DNA of 35,708 bases from Defluviitaleaceae bacterium (GTDB taxonomy: Bacteria > Bacillota > Clostridia > Lachnospirales > WRAX01): contig WQVZ01000012.1 in the NCBI GenBank assembly GCA_009785595.1, positions 1 through 35,708 on the forward strand. The letters are read 5' to 3'. The translations under genes were made by a program, and so were the position numbers. This document shows, one piece after another, positions 25,673 to 34,535 of the stretch. Positions within the stretch are counted from its first letter, which is position 1. Each line of letters begins with the position of its first letter. The notes beneath the pieces were generated by a model. It was not told the origin of the DNA. It made no database searches and worked only from the letters and a program-made list of their open reading frames with translations.

Positions 25673-26049
25673 TAGGAGCTTTGGATATTTTTGCGGTGGC
25701 TTTGTTTTTCATCAGCTTTTTTGGGCTTATAACCAGCCGCAATATCATAAAAACCATTATATTTATACTGACCATGCAGACATCGGTTATAATGTTTTGG
25801 CTCTTTATAGGCAGCCGCACAGGCACAATACCGCCCATTATAGACGTGGGAGACATTGCATATATGTATAATTTGCCGGCATATGCCGACCCACTGCCAC
25901 AGGCGTTGATGCTTACCACAATTATTATAGGTATTTGCGTGGTGGCCATTAATATAATTATGCTTAACACATTGTTTAGAAAATACAAGACCACCGAATG
26001 GTCCAACATGGCCAAATTGGCCCGCAAAGACCATATAGAAAAATATTAA
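25669..26049 (+). CDS. mnhC: Na+/H+ antiporter subunit C (MnhC/NuoK-like)
   Basis: NuoK/MrpC-like; ATGA overlap with upstream gene; ADPLPQALMLTTIIIGICVVAINI. Confidence 0.85.
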   Translation: MIGALDIFAVALFFISFFGLITSRNIIKTIIFILTMQTSVIMFWLFIGSRTGTIPPIIDVGDIAYMYNLPAYADPLPQALMLTTIIIGICVVAINIIMLNTLFRKYKTTEWSNMAKLARKDHIEKY

Positions 26050-26067
26050 GGAGGCAGGTGCAAAGCC

Positions 26068-27657
26068 ATGCTTACATTTTTTGTGATAGTACCTGTTTTG
26101 ATAGCTGTCTTCCTGTTTGTGTTCTCCACCAACAAGGCGGCCAGGGTGTTGGCTATAATTATCCAGTCCCTATTTGTGCTGGCCACTTTTTGGCTGTTTT
26201 TGCAAAGCCGCCACACAGAGTTTATCACTTATGTGGGCAGTTATGATGACGTGCTGGGCATAATTTTGCGGACAAGCAATACATCCGCCGTGTTTATACT
26301 TCTAACCAGCGTCATTTTTCTTGCCGTGTCCATATACAGTTATAACGAAGAAGGCGTGCGCACCTTTTGGTTTTTGCTATTTATTTTGGAAGCCGTGCTG
26401 GTTGGCCTGTTCTTAACCCGAGATTTGTTTAACATCTTTGTTTTGGTAGAGGTCGGTACGGTGGTTGTCACCATACTCATCATGTATTATCGCGGCCGAC
26501 GGCAGATGTTTACCGGCATGGTATATCTTATGCTAAACATTGTGGCCATGCAGTTTTATCTTTTTGGTATTGGTTATATTTATATGCTTACCGGTGCTTT
26601 TGACGTGGCTCATGTGGCCGATGCCCTTGCATATATAGACCGTGAGGCCTTGGTGCTGCCCTATGCCCTTATTATGACAGGCATGGCCTTTAAGTGTGCC
26701 ATCATACCTTTGCACAGCTTTGTGCCAAAGGTGCGGCTGTATCCCGCCGCACCATCAGCGGTTGTGGCCATACTTTCCGGCGTGCAAATTAAAACCAATG
26801 TGTATCTTTTTCTGCAATTCCATCAGGTTTTCGATACTTTTTCCGCACAGGGCTTCTTCCTTGCTGTGGGCATCATCACCAGTGCCATCGGCGTGTTTAT
26901 GGCCATGTGCCAGACGGATATAAAAATGATTTTGGCATACCACACCGTGTCACAGGTGGGGCTTATTATCATCGGCCTTTTTGCCGGGACAGAATATTCT
27001 TTCCTGGGCGGCCTGTTCCATGTTATTAGCCACGGGGTGTTTAAAACCGCACTGTTCCTTACCGCCGGCATAATTTTCCATGCCTACGGCACCCGGGATG
27101 TGTACAAGATACGGGGGGTGATGCGGCGTATGCCTATTGTAGGGGCGGTGACAGTGGCCGCGGTGCTGGGCATTACCGGCGCGCCTTTCTTTATCGGCAG
27201 CATATCAAAATACTTCATATCCGCCGATGTACATTGGCTGGTAGAATGGTCGGTCATTATCATCAGCCTTGGCACCATCATATCTTTTACCAAATACGCC
27301 GGTATGCTTTTTGGCAAGCCGGACCAAGACTTGATAGGCGACAAGCCCAAGCCGGATACATGGCGGCTGGTGCCGGCCATGGCCCTGGGGGCCATGTGTC
27401 TGTTGGGCGGCGTTTTTGGCCAGCCCCTGGTTAATTTCCTCTTTGTAAACACTGCCACCATCGACATTATGGGATATGCCCAAAAGGCCTTGATATTCTT
27501 TGTCAGCGTTGCCGTGGGTTATGGCATTTACAAATATATCATCGCGGGCAACAAATTACTTAAACGAATAGGAGATTTGGATTTGGGCTTTAAAAGTGCT
27601 TGCGCGTCCATGGGGGCCTTTTTCGGCCTTATCATCATAATGGTAGGTGTTTTGTAG
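26068..27657 (+). CDS. mnhD: Na+/H+ antiporter subunit D (MnhD/NuoN-type)
   Basis: CAIIPLHSFVPKVRLYPAAPSAVVAILSGVQIKTNVYL; MILAYHTVSQVGLI; HVISHGVFKTALFLTAGII. Confidence 0.92.
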   Translation: MLTFFVIVPVLIAVFLFVFSTNKAARVLAIIIQSLFVLATFWLFLQSRHTEFITYVGSYDDVLGIILRTSNTSAVFILLTSVIFLAVSIYSYNEEGVRTFWFLLFILEAVLVGLFLTRDLFNIFVLVEVGTVVVTILIMYYRGRRQMFTGMVYLMLNIVAMQFYLFGIGYIYMLTGAFDVAHVADALAYIDREALVLPYALIMTGMAFKCAIIPLHSFVPKVRLYPAAPSAVVAILSGVQIKTNVYLFLQFHQVFDTFSAQGFFLAVGIITSAIGVFMAMCQTDIKMILAYHTVSQVGLIIIGLFAGTEYSFLGGLFHVISHGVFKTALFLTAGIIFHAYGTRDVYKIRGVMRRMPIVGAVTVAAVLGITGAPFFIGSISKYFISADVHWLVEWSVIIISLGTIISFTKYAGMLFGKPDQDLIGDKPKPDTWRLVPAMALGAMCLLGGVFGQPLVNFLFVNTATIDIMGYAQKALIFFVSVAVGYGIYKYIIAGNKLLKRIGDLDLGFKSACASMGAFFGLIIIMVGVL

Positions 27658-27698
27658 CCTTGACAGCTACACAATACGAAAAATTATTTTTTGGCCAT

Positions 27699-27799
27699 AA
27701 ACCGGGTGATCACAGGTCGCCTCTACGAAACAATGTGCCGTAATTTCAGGTTTTGGCACACTGTAAATTACGTAGGGGCGACCTGTGGTTGCCCGGTTT
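27699..27799. repeat. palindromic element carrying two inverted copies of the GTAGGGGCGACCTGTGGTTGCCCGG unit
   Basis: AAACCGGGTGATCACAGGTCGCCTCTACG ... CGTAGGGGCGACCTGTGGTTGCCCGGTTT. Confidence 0.8.
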
Positions 27800-27836
27800 T
27801 CTATTAATTGCGAAAAGATAGTACACTGTGATATAA

Positions 27837-27994
27837 TAGACCTGTTCGTAAACCTGCTCATACAATTTCTTTGTCGCTCACGGCTCTCAATGCTTTTTTT
27901 GAGAAAATCACTCAAAAAAGCATCTGCCGCCTTGCCGCTTGAAGAAATTGGTTCGCAGATTATTGGATTATAATGAAGTTTACGAACAGGTCTA
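27837..27994. repeat. hairpin-rich element B with 17-bp perfect terminal inverted repeats
   Basis: TAGACCTGTTCGTAAAC (27837-27853)/GTTTACGAACAGGTCTA (27978-27994); nested CAATTTCTT/AAGAAATTG and ATGCTTTTTT..GAG/CTCAAAAAAGCAT. Confidence 0.85.
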
Positions 27995-28024
27995 ATGGGC
28001 TATTGATGACTAGGAGGCGGCGAT

Positions 28025-29482
28025 TTGCAAACAGACCAAGACAAGGACCAGATAGCAAAAGAGTGTGCGGACAGCACCGCAGACCTAACACCCCAGGAAC
28101 GGATATTGGCCACCAGGGGCATACCAAAGCTGGTGCTGTATTATTCCATCCCAACCATAATAGGTATGCTGGTTAACGCCCTATACGTGGTGGTGGACCG
28201 CTTTTTTGTGGGGCAAATTCCTGATGTGGGGGCAGATGCCCTTACGGGAGTTGGTTTGGCGGCACCTGTGATGAATATTATAGGCTCTTTTGCTATGTTG
28301 GTGGGCATCGGCACCGCCGCCACTATATCCATAAGGCTGGGCAACCGGGACAAAGAAGGAGCGGAGCAAGTGCTGGGCAATGCTCTGGCGCTTAATATTA
28401 TCTTCCCCATTGCGCTGTCCATTGTGGGCCTTATTTTTCTGGAACCTATTTTGGTGGCTGTGGGCGCAACCGAAGCCACAATGCCCTTTGCCCTTACATA
28501 TACCAGGATAGTTATGGCCGGGTGTATAGTTATGTTTTTATCCTTTGCCATGAACCACCCCATCCGTGCCATGGGCAACCCAAAGCGTTTTGCATCGGCC
28601 CAGCTGCTGGGTGCCATCATCAATATTATTTTAAGCCCTATTTTTATATTGTGGATGGGCCTGGGCATAGCCGGGGCGGCTATTTCTACCCTTATAGCCC
28701 AAAGCATATCAGCCGCATGGGTGCTTTCTTATTATCTTACCAATATTTCCGGCAAGTCGGTTGTAACCTTGCGGTTTAAAAACCTGCGGCTACGGCCAAA
28801 AATTGTGCTGTCTATCTTCGCCATAGGCATTTCGCCCTTTTTTATGCAGGTTTTGGGCAGCGTCATAAATATCATCGCCAACCGCAGTCTGCTATACTAC
28901 GGCGCCATAGAGTTTGGCAACGGTGACCATGCCGTGGGGGCTTTTACAGTAATCATCAGCATATCCATGCTTTTTGTTATGCCCGTGTTTGGTATAAACC
29001 AAGGCAGCCAGCCCATCATAGGCTTTAATTACGGCGCGGGCAATATTCCACGGGTAAAACAGGCTTATAAATATTCGCTGCTGTATTCCATGGTTTTTTG
29101 CGTGGTGGGCTTTGTGGTAGTGCAGCTTTTTGCGCCACAGCTTATGGGTATGTTTAGCAATGAGCCCATGATTAATGAAATAGGGGCCGTGGGTATGCGC
29201 ATTGTGTTGTTTACCATGCCGTTGATGGGCTTCCAAATGAATGCCGCCAGTTTCTTCCAGTCCATTGGGCGGGCCAAAATATCCCTGTTTTTGGCCTTGT
29301 TGCGCCAGGGTCTTATCCTCATCCCAGCATACTTCATTCTACCCAGTCTTTTCGGCTTCTTTGGCATATGGTACGCCATGCCTGTGGCGGACACAATTGC
29401 CTTGGTAATAACAGGCAGCATGATTGTACGTGAATTTAGGCTGCTGGACAAAAAAATCCTTGACATGGGTGCACAAAGCTGA
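28025..29482 (+). CDS. MATE family efflux transporter
   Basis: LVLYYSIPTIIGMLVNALYVVVDRFFVGQ; PVFGINQGSQPIIGFNYGAG; TTG start after aggaggcgg. Confidence 0.92.
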   Translation: MQTDQDKDQIAKECADSTADLTPQERILATRGIPKLVLYYSIPTIIGMLVNALYVVVDRFFVGQIPDVGADALTGVGLAAPVMNIIGSFAMLVGIGTAATISIRLGNRDKEGAEQVLGNALALNIIFPIALSIVGLIFLEPILVAVGATEATMPFALTYTRIVMAGCIVMFLSFAMNHPIRAMGNPKRFASAQLLGAIINIILSPIFILWMGLGIAGAAISTLIAQSISAAWVLSYYLTNISGKSVVTLRFKNLRLRPKIVLSIFAIGISPFFMQVLGSVINIIANRSLLYYGAIEFGNGDHAVGAFTVIISISMLFVMPVFGINQGSQPIIGFNYGAGNIPRVKQAYKYSLLYSMVFCVVGFVVVQLFAPQLMGMFSNEPMINEIGAVGMRIVLFTMPLMGFQMNAASFFQSIGRAKISLFLALLRQGLILIPAYFILPSLFGFFGIWYAMPVADTIALVITGSMIVREFRLLDKKILDMGAQS

Positions 29483-29524
29483 TATTATAGAAATATGAAT
29501 TCCGATAAAACAGAGTGGAATTGA

Positions 29525-29569
29525 TATTACTTCTTGACCAAGGTTGATGTACCTAAGAAAGAAGTAATA
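29525..29569. promoter_or_regulatory. inverted repeat upstream of iscR-like gene (possible operator or hairpin)
   Basis: TATTACTTCTT (29525-29535)/AAGAAGTAATA (29559-29569) enclosing AGGT/ACCT. Confidence 0.45.
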
Positions 29570-29588
29570 CGAGTATAACCAGACGAGG

Positions 29589-30056
29589 ATGAGTGATGTG
29601 AAAATTTCCACCAAGGGCCGATATGGCCTAAAGGCAGTTGTAGACATTGCATATAGCCTTGAAAAAAACTCTGACAAATGTGTCAGTATAAAAAGCATAT
29701 CCGAAAGGCAGGGCATATCCGAAAACTATTTGGAGCAGATTATTGCCCCGCTTAAAAAAGCCAGAATACTACATTCTGTGCGCGGGGCCAGCGGAGGATA
29801 TTATCTGGCCAAACCCGCCCATGAACTTACCGCGGGCGAAGTTTTGCGCGTTTTAGAAGGGCCTTTGGCTCCTGTAGAATGTGTGGTGGACGGCACCGCC
29901 GTGTGCGGCGATGTGGACTGCGACCTGTGCGTAATGAAACCCGCCTGGCGCGGCCTTTTTGACAGAATTAATGAGTTGATGGACTCTATCACTATTGCAG
30001 AACTGGCCAAAGACTTCGAGCAGCTGTCCGAACAAAAGCAGAAAAAGAGGGATTAA
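29589..30056 (+). CDS. iscR: Rrf2/IscR-type transcriptional regulator
   Basis: KISTKGRYGLKAVVDIAYS, LEQIIAPLKKARILHSVRGASGGYYLA, Cys cluster CVVDGTAVCGDVDCDLC. Confidence 0.88.
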   Translation: MSDVKISTKGRYGLKAVVDIAYSLEKNSDKCVSIKSISERQGISENYLEQIIAPLKKARILHSVRGASGGYYLAKPAHELTAGEVLRVLEGPLAPVECVVDGTAVCGDVDCDLCVMKPAWRGLFDRINELMDSITIAELAKDFEQLSEQKQKKRD

Positions 30057-30059
30057 CAT

Positions 30060-31277
30060 ATGCAAATGAACCAAAGAGATGTGATATATCTGGACAATGC
30101 GGCCACCACACAAGTACGGCCGGAGGTTGTTGATGCTATGATAGAGTATTTGTCGAAGGATTATGCAAATCCTTCCGGCATTTATGCCGCTTCTGCCTCT
30201 GCCAAGGCCGCCGTAGACGCGGCCAGAGAGAAAATAGCGGTGGCCATTGGGGCAACATATGGCAATGAAATATATTTCACCGGCAGCGGCACAGAATCTA
30301 TAAATTGGGCCATAAAATCCACCGCCCAGGCAGCTAAAGGCCGGGGCCGCCATATAATCACCACGGCGGTAGAACATCACGCCGTTTTGCACACTTGCCA
30401 GTTTTTAGAGAAAAACGGCTTTGACGTGACATATCTGCCTGTGGATGAATACGGCATGATAAGTGTGGACAAGCTTGAAGCCGCCATACGCCCGGATACC
30501 ATACTTGTTACTGTCATGATGGCTAACAACGAAGTGGGCACCATTATGCCAATTGCCAAGATTGGTGCGGTTTTGGCGGAAATTAACACAAAACGTGACA
30601 AAGACGCAAAAATTTTGTTCCATACCGACGCAATACAGGCTGTGGGCCATATTCCTGTTGATGTAAATGCCCTGGGTGTGGACTTGTTGTCTGTATCCGC
30701 CCACAAGCTGTACGGCCCGAAAGGTGTGGGTGCGCTGTATGTGCGCCGCGGCATAAAGTTGCCGGCATTTATCCATGGTGGTGGCCAAGAGCGCGGCCGC
30801 AGGGCCGGTACAGAAAACGTGGCCGGCATAGTGGGCTTTGGGGCGGCAACCCAGCTGGCTTGCGCCGAAATGGCGGAGGAAGCCCTTCGCCACACCCAAA
30901 TGCGGGATGATTTGATAGGCAAAATACTGGCGTCAGTACCCCACTCACACCTTAACGGCCACCCAATCAGCCGCCTACCTGGCAATATTAATATTACCTT
31001 TGAGTTTATAGAAGGCGAGGGCATGCTACTGTTGCTGGATGCCCGTGGTATTGCCGCATCTTCCGGCTCTGCTTGCACCTCCGGTTCTCTTGATCCATCC
31101 CACGTGCTTCTGGCCATGGGGCTTAGTCACGAGCTGGCCCATGGTTCTCTGCGCCTGTCTTTTGGCAGATATACCACCACAGAGGATCTGGACAAGCTTA
31201 TGGAGGCTTTGCCGCCGATAGTGGAGCGGCTGCGCAATATGTCCCCCCTATGGGAAGATTTCTTAAAGCCTATCTAA
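30060..31277 (+). CDS. iscS: cysteine desulfurase (NifS/IscS-like)
   Basis: YLDNAATTQVRPEV; TDAIQAVGHIPVDVNALGVDLLSVSAHKLYGPKGVGALYVRRG; SSGSACTSGSLDPSHVL. Confidence 0.95.
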   Translation: MQMNQRDVIYLDNAATTQVRPEVVDAMIEYLSKDYANPSGIYAASASAKAAVDAAREKIAVAIGATYGNEIYFTGSGTESINWAIKSTAQAAKGRGRHIITTAVEHHAVLHTCQFLEKNGFDVTYLPVDEYGMISVDKLEAAIRPDTILVTVMMANNEVGTIMPIAKIGAVLAEINTKRDKDAKILFHTDAIQAVGHIPVDVNALGVDLLSVSAHKLYGPKGVGALYVRRGIKLPAFIHGGGQERGRRAGTENVAGIVGFGAATQLACAEMAEEALRHTQMRDDLIGKILASVPHSHLNGHPISRLPGNINITFEFIEGEGMLLLLDARGIAASSGSACTSGSLDPSHVLLAMGLSHELAHGSLRLSFGRYTTTEDLDKLMEALPPIVERLRNMSPLWEDFLKPI

Positions 31278-31472
31278 AATCTATCTTCACACATTTTTTT
31301 CACTTAGCGCTATCGCCGTTTTTGCGAAAAGCATACAAAAACGGCTGTCGCCTCAACATTTTGCTTCGCAAAATCCAGTGCTTTTGCGAAGCAAAAGTGG
31401 GCTACGCCCAGTTTGCCCAGAGGGCAAACCACAAGGCTTAAAAATTGGTTCGGATTAGATTTTAGATAGGCT
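31267..31472. repeat. hairpin-rich element C with 17-bp perfect terminal inverted repeats between iscS and iscU
   Basis: AGCCTATCTAAAATCTA (31267-31283)/TAGATTTTAGATAGGCT (31456-31472); internal hairpins CCGTTTTTG/CAAAAACGG, ATTTTGC/GCAAAAT, CTTTTGC/GCAAAAG, GTTTGCCC/GGGCAAAC. Confidence 0.88.
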
Positions 31473-31506
31473 CTTGGCCAATAACTCTCGTTAAGGAGAT
31501 GAAAAT

Positions 31507-31950
31507 ATGAATTACAGCGATAAAGTTATGGATTATTTTTTAAACCCGCGTAATATGGGCGAAATCGAAGGCGCCAGCGGTATTGGTCTGGTGGGCAATG
31601 CCCGATGCGGCGATATTATGAAAATATATCTGGATATTGACGGTGGCAACATTATACGCGATGCCAAATTTAAAACATTTGGTTGCGGGGCCGCTGTGGC
31701 CACTTCTTCCATCGCGACTGAACTTATAATAGGCAAAACGGTGCAAGAAGCCCTGGAAATAACCAACAGCTCTGTTATGGAGGCTTTGGACGGCCTGCCC
31801 ACTGCCAAGGTGCATTGCTCGCTTTTGGCAGAAGAGGCCATACAGGCGGCATTGTGGGATTATGCCCAAAAAAACGGCATGGTGATAGAGGGGCTTAAAC
31901 CGCCCACATATGGCGGCCACGACCATCATCACGACGCAGATGAATCGTAG
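31507..31950 (+). CDS. iscU: Fe-S cluster scaffold protein (IscU/NifU-like)
   Basis: MNYSDKVMDYFLNPRNMGEIEGASGIGLVGNARCGDIMKIYLDID; KFKTFGCGAAVATSS; KVHCSLLAEEAI. Confidence 0.94.
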   Translation: MNYSDKVMDYFLNPRNMGEIEGASGIGLVGNARCGDIMKIYLDIDGGNIIRDAKFKTFGCGAAVATSSIATELIIGKTVQEALEITNSSVMEALDGLPTAKVHCSLLAEEAIQAALWDYAQKNGMVIEGLKPPTYGGHDHHHDADES

Positions 31951-31970
31951 GGGCGACCTTTGGTTGCCCG
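31947..31970. repeat. short GTAGGGGCGACC...GGTTGCCCG palindrome at the 3' end of iscU
   Basis: gtaggggcgacctttggttgcccg; its TAG is the iscU stop codon. Confidence 0.75.
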
Positions 31971-31989
31971 GTTTTGAGGAGGATTTTTA

Positions 31990-33543
31990 ATGGCAAAACG
32001 CGCATTAATAAGTGTTTGGGATAAGGCCGGGGTTGTGGAATTTGCCGCCGGCCTAGTTAGTTTTGGTTACGAAATTATCTCCACCGGCTCTACCCGCAAA
32101 ACCATTATGGATGCGGGCATACCCGCCACCGAGGTGGCTCAAATTACGGGCTTTCCCGAATGTCTGGACGGCCGGGTAAAAACCCTGCACCCTGCCATAC
32201 ACGGCGGTATTTTGGCACGGCGTGATGTGGCCGCACATATGGACTTTTTGGCCGACAACACCATCGGCACCATTGATATTGTGTGTGTAAATCTATATCC
32301 CTTTAAAGAGACCATTTTAAAACCCGGCGCAACCTTGCCGGAGATTATCGAAAACATAGACATTGGCGGCCCGGCTATGATACGTTCTGCCGCTAAAAAC
32401 AATGATGCCGTAAGTGTTATTGTTGATGCGGCTGATTATGCCGCTGTACTTGCAGAACTGGCGGATAGCGGTCAAATTTCCGCACAAACCCGCTTTGCCC
32501 TGGCGGCCAAGGCATATGCCCACACAGCGGCATATGATGCGCTGATAGCCCAGCATTTGGGCAAATTGGCGGGCGCGCCGGAATTTCCGGACAAGCTAAC
32601 CCTAACATACGAAAAAGCCCAGGATTTGCGCTATGGAGAAAACCCCCACCAGCAAGCGGCTTTTTATCGCGAAATTGGGGCGGCGGCCACAGACCTTGTA
32701 AATGCCCAGCAGCTCCACGGCAAGGAGCTATCTTTTAACAATATCAATGATACTCATGGTGCACTGGAACTGCTGCGAGAATTTGACGAGCCTACCATAG
32801 TGGCGGTAAAGCACTCTACCCCATGCGGCGTAGGCTGCGGCGCAACCCTGCATGAAGCCTATATCAAGGCATATCAAGCCGACCCTGTGTCCATCTTCGG
32901 CGGCATTATCGCTGCAAACTGCCCCGTGGACGAGGCCACTGCGGCAGAAATTGACAAAATTTTCGTAGAAATTGTGATTGCTCCTGGTTTTACAGACGGG
33001 GCTCTTGATATATTGCGCAAGAAAAAGAACCTGCGGCTACTGCAATTGCCTAATATTGACCAAAGCACGCCAAAAACCGGCCAAGATTTTAAAAAAGTAA
33101 GCGGTGGGCTGCTTATACAGGCAGCGGATGACCTGCTGCTAAGCGAAATACAGTGCGTTACCGACAGAAAACCCACCGAAACCGAAATGGCCGACCTGCT
33201 TTTTGCCTGGAAACTAGCCAAACACGTAAAATCCAACGGCATTGCCATTGGCAAAAACGGCCAATCCTTAGGTCTTGCCGGTGGCCAAGTATGCCGCATT
33301 TGGGCGGCAAAACAGGCCATAGATCACTCCCACGAATATTTTGGCGCAGAAGCCACAATTGGTGCTGCCCTGGCCAGCGATGCTTTCTTCCCCTTTGCTG
33401 ATTGTGTGGAAGAGGCCCATAAGGCCGGCATTACCACCATCATCCAACCCGGCGGCAGCATGAATGATAACCTGTCCATCGAGACCTGCAACAAGTATGG
33501 CATCGCCATGGTGTTTACCGGCGTGCGGCATTTTAGGCATTGA
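31990..33543 (+). CDS. purH: bifunctional AICAR transformylase / IMP cyclohydrolase
   Basis: ALISVWDKAGVVEFAAGL; GRVKTLHPAIHGGILARR; LRYGENPHQQAAFY; KHSTPCGVG; PGGSMND. Confidence 0.94.
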   Translation: MAKRALISVWDKAGVVEFAAGLVSFGYEIISTGSTRKTIMDAGIPATEVAQITGFPECLDGRVKTLHPAIHGGILARRDVAAHMDFLADNTIGTIDIVCVNLYPFKETILKPGATLPEIIENIDIGGPAMIRSAAKNNDAVSVIVDAADYAAVLAELADSGQISAQTRFALAAKAYAHTAAYDALIAQHLGKLAGAPEFPDKLTLTYEKAQDLRYGENPHQQAAFYREIGAAATDLVNAQQLHGKELSFNNINDTHGALELLREFDEPTIVAVKHSTPCGVGCGATLHEAYIKAYQADPVSIFGGIIAANCPVDEATAAEIDKIFVEIVIAPGFTDGALDILRKKKNLRLLQLPNIDQSTPKTGQDFKKVSGGLLIQAADDLLLSEIQCVTDRKPTETEMADLLFAWKLAKHVKSNGIAIGKNGQSLGLAGGQVCRIWAAKQAIDHSHEYFGAEATIGAALASDAFFPFADCVEEAHKAGITTIIQPGGSMNDNLSIETCNKYGIAMVFTGVRHFRH

Positions 33544-33593
33544 AGTTGACAGGGGATGTGGCGCGACCTTGGAGCTTGTAAACAGCTTGGGAT

Positions 33594-34439
33594 TTGACAG
33601 CGGCAGAAGTGTGCAGGGGGATTATCGCATTGATTTACAAGGTGGATGAAGGATTTTTAATCAGCGAATACAATCCGTTTGCCAAGATTGCTTACGACAA
33701 TTCGTGGATCATTTTTTGCTTGACAGATTCTGAGGATTATCACACCATGAATGGAGGCATTATAAAGTCTGCCTACACACTTAGGGTTAGCAGAAGATGC
33801 CCTCAATGGCGTATGTCGGTTATGGACTTCATAGGGTTTAATGAGTCGCGTAATAAAAATATTGTTTTGTCCATTTCTGATGAAGACTTGAAGGAGGCCG
33901 AGAATTTTTACGGCCAGCATAGCTTTGATGACAAATATTTAAGAGACTATGAGCCTGAATTTTTAATCCACAGCACGACACGTGAAAACTGGGAAAGCAT
34001 TAAAAAAGATTATTGCTTAAAGTCATGGAATATCTTGAAGCGTGAAAGGCCCGACTGGGAGCATTCACCCATAGGCAAACAATTGGGCGACCCCGATGAT
34101 TTTAGCAATTACATCATGTTTTCGTCCGGCAGTATATCCGGCGAGATTGTTGTGCTCTCAAAGCAAAAAGGCAGTGTGACGATGCAGGATGTGTGCTATA
34201 AACCCGGGGTGAGATTATATTTTGACGCAAGAAAAATTGCCAAACATGGATTATTAGTCCGGGACGGCTGTCATTTAAAAGTTAAGGACACTCTTCCGTT
34301 AAGCCCATATCTAACATGGGTTGGCGATTGGAAAAGCGCAGGCTTGGCCAGTAATGTTTCAACCCCGAAAGAATTTACTGTAGCAGCAAACGAAAAGTTC
34401 AATGAATTATTTAATGCAAAAGTTAAAACAACATTTTAA
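33594..34439 (+). CDS. hypothetical protein, C-terminal KptA/ADP-ribosyltransferase-fold-like region (start uncertain)
   Basis: FLIHSTTRENWESIKKDYCLKSWNIL ... NYIMFSSG ... GVRLYFDARKIAKHGLLVRDGCHLKVKDTLPLSPYLTW resembles KptA-type layout. Confidence 0.5.
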   Translation: MTAAEVCRGIIALIYKVDEGFLISEYNPFAKIAYDNSWIIFCLTDSEDYHTMNGGIIKSAYTLRVSRRCPQWRMSVMDFIGFNESRNKNIVLSISDEDLKEAENFYGQHSFDDKYLRDYEPEFLIHSTTRENWESIKKDYCLKSWNILKRERPDWEHSPIGKQLGDPDDFSNYIMFSSGSISGEIVVLSKQKGSVTMQDVCYKPGVRLYFDARKIAKHGLLVRDGCHLKVKDTLPLSPYLTWVGDWKSAGLASNVSTPKEFTVAANEKFNELFNAKVKTTF

Positions 34440-34535
34440 GGCTGACACCTATTTTATGTCAATCGGAACATTTTTTCATGCGCATGCGTCTGGATATTAT
34501 GACCTAGTCAAATAATATATCTAAGGAGAACCAAA

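Noticed and set aside
30377-31117. 246-aa minus-strand ORF opposite iscS
   Set aside because: Antisense shadow of a strongly supported cysteine desulfurase gene; no family resemblance.
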